Of a DNA stretch of 64,000 nt, positions 58,601-64,000 are shown one piece after another. The DNA comes from Inia geoffrensis (Eukaryota; Chordata; Mammalia; Artiodactyla; Iniidae). Under the pieces are notes generated by a model. That model was not told the DNA's origin. It searched no databases and saw only the letters and a program-made list of their open reading frames with translations. How positions within the stretch are numbered: position 1 is the stretch's first letter; each line of letters opens with the position of its first letter. The stretch is from NCBI GenBank assembly GCA_036417435.1, contig CM070907.1, positions 63,720,001 to 63,784,000 on the forward strand, in the 5' to 3' direction. Made by a program: the position numbers and the translations under genes.

Positions 58601-58727
58601 GACAATGTCTGAAAAGAGTTGTCCACCCCAGCACTGTCACCTGGAAATACAATGTGAGCCACAAATGTGCTGTCCTGCTCAAGTGGACACAAACATGAAA
58701 CTGAGGCCCTTTCTCAACCTCCACTAA
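58601..58727 (+). other. candidate alternative terminal exon of CCDC81 (unproven)
   Basis: A strong acceptor TTTCCCTTTACAG precedes an open frame in the phase needed after exon 13. It completes a Glu codon, then 41 codons to TAA 58725-58727, with a Cys-rich middle (SCPPQHCHLEIQCEPQMCC). Part of it resembles the hAT repeat text seen at 12942, so it may be only transposon sequence. No polyadenylation hexamer follows closely. Confidence 0.15.
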
Positions 58728-59269
58728 ACCCCTTCTTCAGAGAGCCGCGCATGTAGTAAGCTGTGCTGATGTTTGCTGGTGCAGGGGTGCTGAAGGTGTC
58801 AGGGTAGGCAGAGGAGGACTTTATGCCATAGCAATGCACAATACCTTTAAACTCAAACATCAGACACTCACTGTTTTAAAGTACCCATTGGTTACCCCAC
58901 AAATGGGGAATTTTTTAAGATCCTGACCAGCCCTCCCATTTCCCATGTTTCCTACTCTCCCTCTTCCACCCTCTGATTGCCACGGAGAACTACAGTTTCT
59001 TCTTTGTAAATGTTCAGCAATTTTCAGATACTTGATCAAAGTTCTGAGGAGTTCCAAGAGGGCTTCTCTTCAAAGGAATCTCCTCTTTTAAAAAGGCAGT
59101 TGTACTTATAAAAAGAAAAAAAGTTATTATATTAAAATTTTATAAATTTTATAAGTGGTCAGTGGGATGGTGCAAAGATCTGTTATGTTCCATAGCAAGT
59201 AGGTTCAGACCGGAATATAAGAGTAGAATAATTGGGTGAAGGTGGGAGGATATTGTGATAAGGGTGGGG
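58728..59269. other. CCDC81 intron 13, nothing recognised
   Basis: No gene or named repeat is recognised. Confidence 0.4.
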
Positions 59270-60095
59270 TTGGATTGGGGTAGAGAGGTGAGAGTAGTTA
59301 AAAGCATGGCTTTTAGAGTCAAATCAGATTGGGGACTGAGTCTTGCATCAGCCCAGGGCAATGTGTACTTGTATGTCTGTATTGTTTGCTAAAATACTGA
59401 AATATTTCCATACTTCTTGATTAACAGCTGTTGCCCCAAGCCCCACAAGTGCACCCCTGCTTCCCAGGATGCTCCTGCCTCTCCCTGGGATCCCCCATCC
59501 CACCTCTCCATGATCTTTCACCGAATGGATGAATACCTGGGGTCTCCAAGACCACTTCCGGTCTCCATTCTGATAGATTGATATGCGGTTCTGCCATTTT
59601 ACTAGTTGTGTGGGATTGGGCAGGTTTCAGCCCCCTGAGGGCATTGGTTTCCTTATCAGTTGTTAGGGAGAATACTAATATCTACCTCCAAGGTGGTTAA
59701 GGGTCAAATGAAGTTCTTGTAAGGAGCTTGTTTCATAGCAAACAGCTGCCCCTTGCCCCGCAGTGGCTCTGCCTTTCCGTGCGTGCTGCCACAGCCAGAT
59801 CTGGGACCCTTTGCATGTGTTGCGGAGATTATTGCAGTTTCCTCCTCTGCTCCTTAGCTTCTCTGGCTGTTCTCCTGAACATGGAGTTAGGAGGGTTTAA
59901 ACTCTGTCACTTCCAGACTGTGTGACCTGGGCCATATCACACATGGGGTCTTTGAGCTCTCTTTCCCTCATATGAAAAATAAGGATATCACACCCACCCT
60001 GCCTATCCTCACTATGACGATTACATGAGATTATGTATGTGAGAGCATTTCTGGAAACTTCAGAGCTCTGATCAAATACAAACTATGGTCGTTGT
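59270..60095 (+). mobile_element. three MIR fragments with unassigned spacers
   Basis: MIR-type text at about 59280-59360, 59575-59720 ('ctagttgtgtgggattggg', 'ggtttccttatcagttgtta') and 59880-60095 ('cttccagactgtgtgacctg', 'gaaaaataaggatatcacac'). Confidence 0.6.
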
Positions 60096-60374
60096 CTGGT
60101 TATCTCTTTTGTTGGAGTTCTGGTCGTAAACCCCCATTTTTATATGGATTAGATCCTTGTCTTTTGTTTCTATATCCTTTACTGATTATTCCATATTCTC
60201 TTCTCTTTTCTTTTCCAACTTCCCCATCCTCGGTCTGCCTCAAGATGTGATCTTAGGTCTTCCTGTGGCATCTAGAAGGTCACTTTCTTTCAGAGGGAAT
60301 GACGTAGTCTGTGTGATGCAAACAGGCCTGCTGAAGTAGTTTTACTTGTTTTACTTTTTTGGCTTTAAACTTTT
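60096..60374. other. intron, nothing recognised
   Basis: Unassigned. Confidence 0.4.
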
Positions 60375-61020
60375 CTGCTTTTGTTTAAAAAAATATAACA
60401 ATTCATGCTCATTAAGTCAGTTAGTGGAGAGATTTAAAAAAAAAAAGGCTAATAATCTCCCCTACCGAGTAGTCAGTGTTAAGTTTAGCCTTCTACATTT
60501 TTTCCTGTTCTTTATAAATATATTCAAACAATATACACATATATATTTTTCCTTCCATCTTTGGAAATGAAAATGAGGCCCGTGAAATCTAACATATTAC
60601 TCCGCAACCCAACCTTTCTTTAACCTAATAATGTGTCATTAATTTGTATTTAGGTCAGTACCTATATATGAAATTCATTTTTCTTTAATAACAGCATACT
60701 GTCTATAATATGGATTATATAGTTTAACTTTTGCACCATTGTTGAACATTCACTTTCTTTCCAGGTATTTTGCTATTACAACAATTCTGCGTTAAGCATT
60801 TTTCTTATTTTTCCTTATACTGGTTGTTTTGTTTCTACTGGATAAATTCCTAAAAGTGGGGTTGCTGGATCAAGTGTATGGCACATTTTAAATACTACCA
60901 GATACTGACACTTTGCTTTCTAAAAAGGTACAGCAATTTGCTTCCACCAGCAGTCTTGGGAGAATCCTAGTTGCTTCCCCTCTAATCTTACTTCGTGTTC
61001 TTACTTTCTAGACATTTAAA
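60375..61020 (-). mobile_element. L1M-type 3' end fragment
   Basis: Plus-strand order 'aacaattcatgctcattaag', 'tctgcgttaagcatttttct', 'attcctaaaagtggggttgc' and 'gcttccaccagcagtcttgg'. Confidence 0.65.
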
Positions 61021-61049
61021 GTAAACTGACTTTTAAACCTATCCTTTAA

Positions 61050-61145
61050 AGAATTGTATAACAATGGCCAAAAAGCATATGAAAGGACGCTCAACATCAG
61101 TAATCACTGGGGAAATACAAATCAAAACCACAAGGAGATAGCTAC
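61050..61145 (+). mobile_element. L1 3' part, left piece of a split element
   Basis: 'aacaatggccaaaaagcat', 'ctcaacatcagtaatcactg' and 'acaaatcaaaaccacaagg'. It stops at GAGATAGC and resumes near 61967. Confidence 0.7.
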
Positions 61146-61960
61146 TCATTAACAAATGGTTTCCATGCTCTGTGAGAGTGTGGGGGTGACCCTTATTCAA
61201 CTGTCAGCTGTCATCATTTGCGCTGTTGGAACTAGAGGTCATTTAACATTTAACTCTATGTGTGCCTCTCCAAGATAAGAGGTATTCCATGTTTTATTGA
61301 ATATTTATTTATGTGAACCTGTGACACAGGGATTCTCTACTCCAGTGAATAAAGGTGGCAAGGTAGGAATGTCAGATTTAAAATACGACTGTGTTTATAT
61401 TACACAATTTAATAATTTAATTCCAATAATATAGAATGCTGGAATGCCAACTCTATGGAAGTCCGAATGGAGTAAGCAGTCAGCAAATTGTTCATGTTTT
61501 CCCCTGCAAAACACCTATGTAGATGTAAGAAAATGTCTTTCGCTATTTAGGATATATATATCAGTGTGACATACATGGATAAGATGGCTATCTTTTTTTT
61601 CTATGTTTTTTTTTTTCTGAAAACATTTATATATTTGCAGAATAGTGTAATAAGGTTTCATAAATGCAAAGATAAAATGTGTTATCATTTATCTTGGATT
61701 ATAATATCTGTGGTTTAATTGCCTTGTGAAATGTCCAAAACAAGAACAATTATATATTTTTCTTACACCACATACACCATGAAACATTTAACAAGTACTT
61801 CTTTTAGACCATTCAAAGGATTAGGGAGGAAGAAAATTGTCTGTTCAGTATTAGATAAAACCATTAAGATGTGAATATATATGATGTAAAGAGGAAAGAT
61901 AAAGGAAACTAGAACTGGCAAGGAAAGAGAGAGAGAGAGAGGGAAAGGGAGAGAGAGAGA
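61146..61960. other. about 0.8-kb insert splitting an L1
   Basis: No recognised family. Contains A/T-rich sequence, a T-rich run at 61592-61618 and ends in a (GA)n array at 61925-61965. No gene signal. Confidence 0.4.
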
Positions 61961-61966
61961 GAGGGA

Positions 61967-62672
61967 GACTACCTCACATGTGTTAGGATGGCTATTATTT
62001 AAAAAAAAAAACAAACAACAGAAAATAGTAAGCATTGGAAAGGATGTGGAGAAATAGGAACGCTGTATGCTGTTGGTGGGAATGTAAATTGGTATAACCA
62101 CTATGGAAAACAGTGGTGGTTCCTCAAAAAATTAAAAGTGGAATTACCATGTGATTCAATAATTCCACTTCTGGGTATATATCCAAAAGATTTGAAAGCA
62201 TGATCTTTCAGAGGTATTTGCACACTTACGTTCATAGCAGTATAATTCATGATAGCTAAGAAATAGCAGCAACTCAAATGTCCAACCACAGATGAAAAGA
62301 TAAACAAAATGCAGTATACACATAAAATGGAATATTACTCAGCCTTAAAAAGAAAGAAAGTTCTGACACATGCTACAATGTGGATGAACCTTGAGGACAT
62401 TATGTTAAGTTTAATAAGCCTGCCACAAAAAGAAGACAAATACTGTATGACTCTGTTTATATAAGGTAATTAGAGTAGTCTAATTCATGGAAACAAAGTA
62501 GAATGGTAGTTGACAGGGGTTGGGGGAGGAAGAAATAGGGAGTCCTTGTTTAATGGGTTTAGAGTTTCAGTTTTGCAAGGTGAAATGAGTTCTAGATATT
62601 GATTGCACAACAGTGGGAATATAGTTAACACTATATATCTGCATGTTTAGAAATGGTTAAGATAGTCAATAT
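61967..62672 (+). mobile_element. L1 3' end, right piece of the split element
   Basis: 'ctacctcacatgtgttagga', 'ggaaaggatgtggagaaata', 'gtggatgaaccttgaggac' and 'tggtagttgacaggggttg' in sense order. It ends where a SINE inserted. Confidence 0.8.
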
Positions 62673-62686
62673 TATGCGTTTTTTTT

Positions 62687-63036
62687 CTTTTAATTTAATT
62701 AATTTATTTATTTTTGGCTGCGTTGGGTCTTTGTTGCTGCGCACGGGCTTTCTCTAGTTGTGGCGAGCGGGAGCTGCTCTTCATTGCGGCGTGTGGGCTT
62801 CTCATCGCGGTGGCTTCTCTTGTTGCGGAGCACGGGCTCTAGGTGCCTGGGCTTCAGTAGTTGTGGCATGTGGGCTCAGTAGTTTTGGCTCACAGGCTCT
62901 AGAACGTAGGCTCAGTAGTTGTGGCGCACGGGCTTAGTTGCTCCGCGGCATGTGGGATCTTCCTGGACCAGGGCTTGAACCTGTGTCCCCTGCATCGGCA
63001 GGCCATTCTTCACCACTGCACCACCAGGGAAGCCCC
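62687..63036 (-). mobile_element. long-form CHR SINE
   Basis: TTTGGCTGCGTTGGGTCTTT to CCACCAGGGAAGCCCC. A 14-bp duplication TATGCGTTTTTTTT lies at 62673-62686 and 63037-63050. Confidence 0.93.
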
Positions 63037-63089
63037 TATGCGTTTTTTTTTTAAAACTACAATTTGAAAAAACGGTGAAAAGATAAAAA

Positions 63090-63260
63090 AGGTTATGAAA
63101 AAATATATATAATAGGTAGCATTCCGTCATTGAACTCCCATTGTGTGATAGGCATTGGCGCTTTCTGTATATTATCCTACTTAATCTTTATAATGACCGC
63201 ACAATAGCTACTGAATCAACGCTTGTTAGAGGATAATGGGGCCATGCTATTTTAGAATAA
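63090..63260 (+). mobile_element. MIR3/L2-type fragment
   Basis: 'attgaactcccattgtgtga' with 'cctacttaatctttataatg'. Confidence 0.45.
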
Positions 63261-64000
63261 GTGAACCAGCACAGAGCACATTACGGCTCTGTGTATTTTA
63301 CCGGTAGGTCCTGACACCTAGTGGCGGTTGGTACCTGTAACACAAGACCCTTCAGAGTAGGCAGGCTAAATCAAGGGTCACATTTAGTGAAGTCCCTTCC
63401 AGAATTTAACGAGAACTGACTGTAAGAGTTTCAGTTTGGCAAGAAATAGACACACTTATATTGAACCAGGTTTAAGGTGATTCACACAGCAGTGACTACA
63501 TGTTTAGAGATCAGCGATAGAAGCACTTAACATTGGGAATGCTGGAACACTGTGCTTGAAGAGAGGTATTATACTGCAGTCATTTCTCTGGTGATGTGAC
63601 CTTCACCAAACACTTTTTTTTCTTTTCTTTTTACCCTTCTTCACAACGTTAGATATTTTCTCGATTTCATTTTCTTTTGCTTAGTCATTTCTGTTTCTCT
63701 CCCCCTTTCTAACCACTCATTCATACACCTGTCTACTTTGTCTTGTAACACATCTGGCAGAACTGGTGGGTGGACTACTGACAGCTGAGAGGCTGGACTG
63801 AAAGGAAGGAAGCAAAGTATAGGGAATCCATGTGAGATGAATCTTCAGATCAGCTAACTTAGCCTCAAAGGAAATCGATGGCCTGAAAGGCTGAACGTGT
63901 TAATTGGAAAAAGGTTTTAGTCCTGCTAATTGAAACCCGGATTGAAGAGGAAAGGTCCTAGACCCACAAATTATTTGCTAGGAGTTTTTTTTTCTGTTTT
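63261..64000. other. CCDC81 intron (inferred), nothing recognised
   Basis: Unassigned sequence to the window end. The final CCDC81 exons are expected beyond it. A 'cacatctggcag' string at about 63748 does not continue into CCDC81 coding sequence. Confidence 0.4.

Noticed and set aside
63748..63800. Frame starting His-Leu-Ala, like the next CCDC81 exon
   Set aside because: Similarity ends after three residues, the phase and acceptor are wrong, and a stop follows soon.

Overview
The window looks like cetacean nuclear DNA, most probably from a toothed whale. About 28 tRNA-derived SINEs of the cetartiodactyl CHR type are scattered through it. They come as a long form (about 300 bp), a short form (about 115-125 bp) and an internally deleted form (about 205 bp) that I associate with the CD/CDO subfamilies of toothed whales. 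The rest of the repeat content (L1, HAL1-like units, L2, MIR, MER5A/MER20-like, Tigger-like, MaLR LTR) is typical of a placental mammal. There are no bacterial, CRISPR or phage features.

Layout. Positions 1-1520 hold the 3' end of HIKESHI on the + strand: the last two coding exons and the 3' UTR. Positions 1521-29800 are intergenic and repeat-rich, with a block of mostly minus-strand L1 and HAL1-like units between 10 and 23 kb. A GC-rich promoter at about 30080-30420 opens CCDC81 on the + strand, which fills the rest of the window. Thirteen coding exons lie between 30.6 and 57.9 kb, and every splice phase agrees. About 90 C-terminal codons are missing and should lie beyond 64000. The order HIKESHI then CCDC81, both on one strand, matches human 11q14.2.

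Function. HIKESHI carries HSP70 into the nucleus under heat stress. CCDC81 is a centrosome/cilium-associated protein with two eukaryotic HU-like domains at the N-terminus and a long charged coiled coil at the C-terminus. Two RFX X-box-like half sites in its promoter would suit a ciliary gene. Nothing in the sequence links the two genes functionally beyond being neighbours.

Most notable points: (1) the first ATG downstream of the CCDC81 promoter is 16 codons inside the conserved reading frame, and the expected initiator position reads ATT; (2) two phase-compatible candidate terminal exons follow the last confirmed CCDC81 exon; (3) several same-strand HAL1-like units cluster at 10-21.5 kb; (4) several nested or precisely bounded transposon insertions keep clear target-site duplications. 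I did not find a new multi-gene system here.
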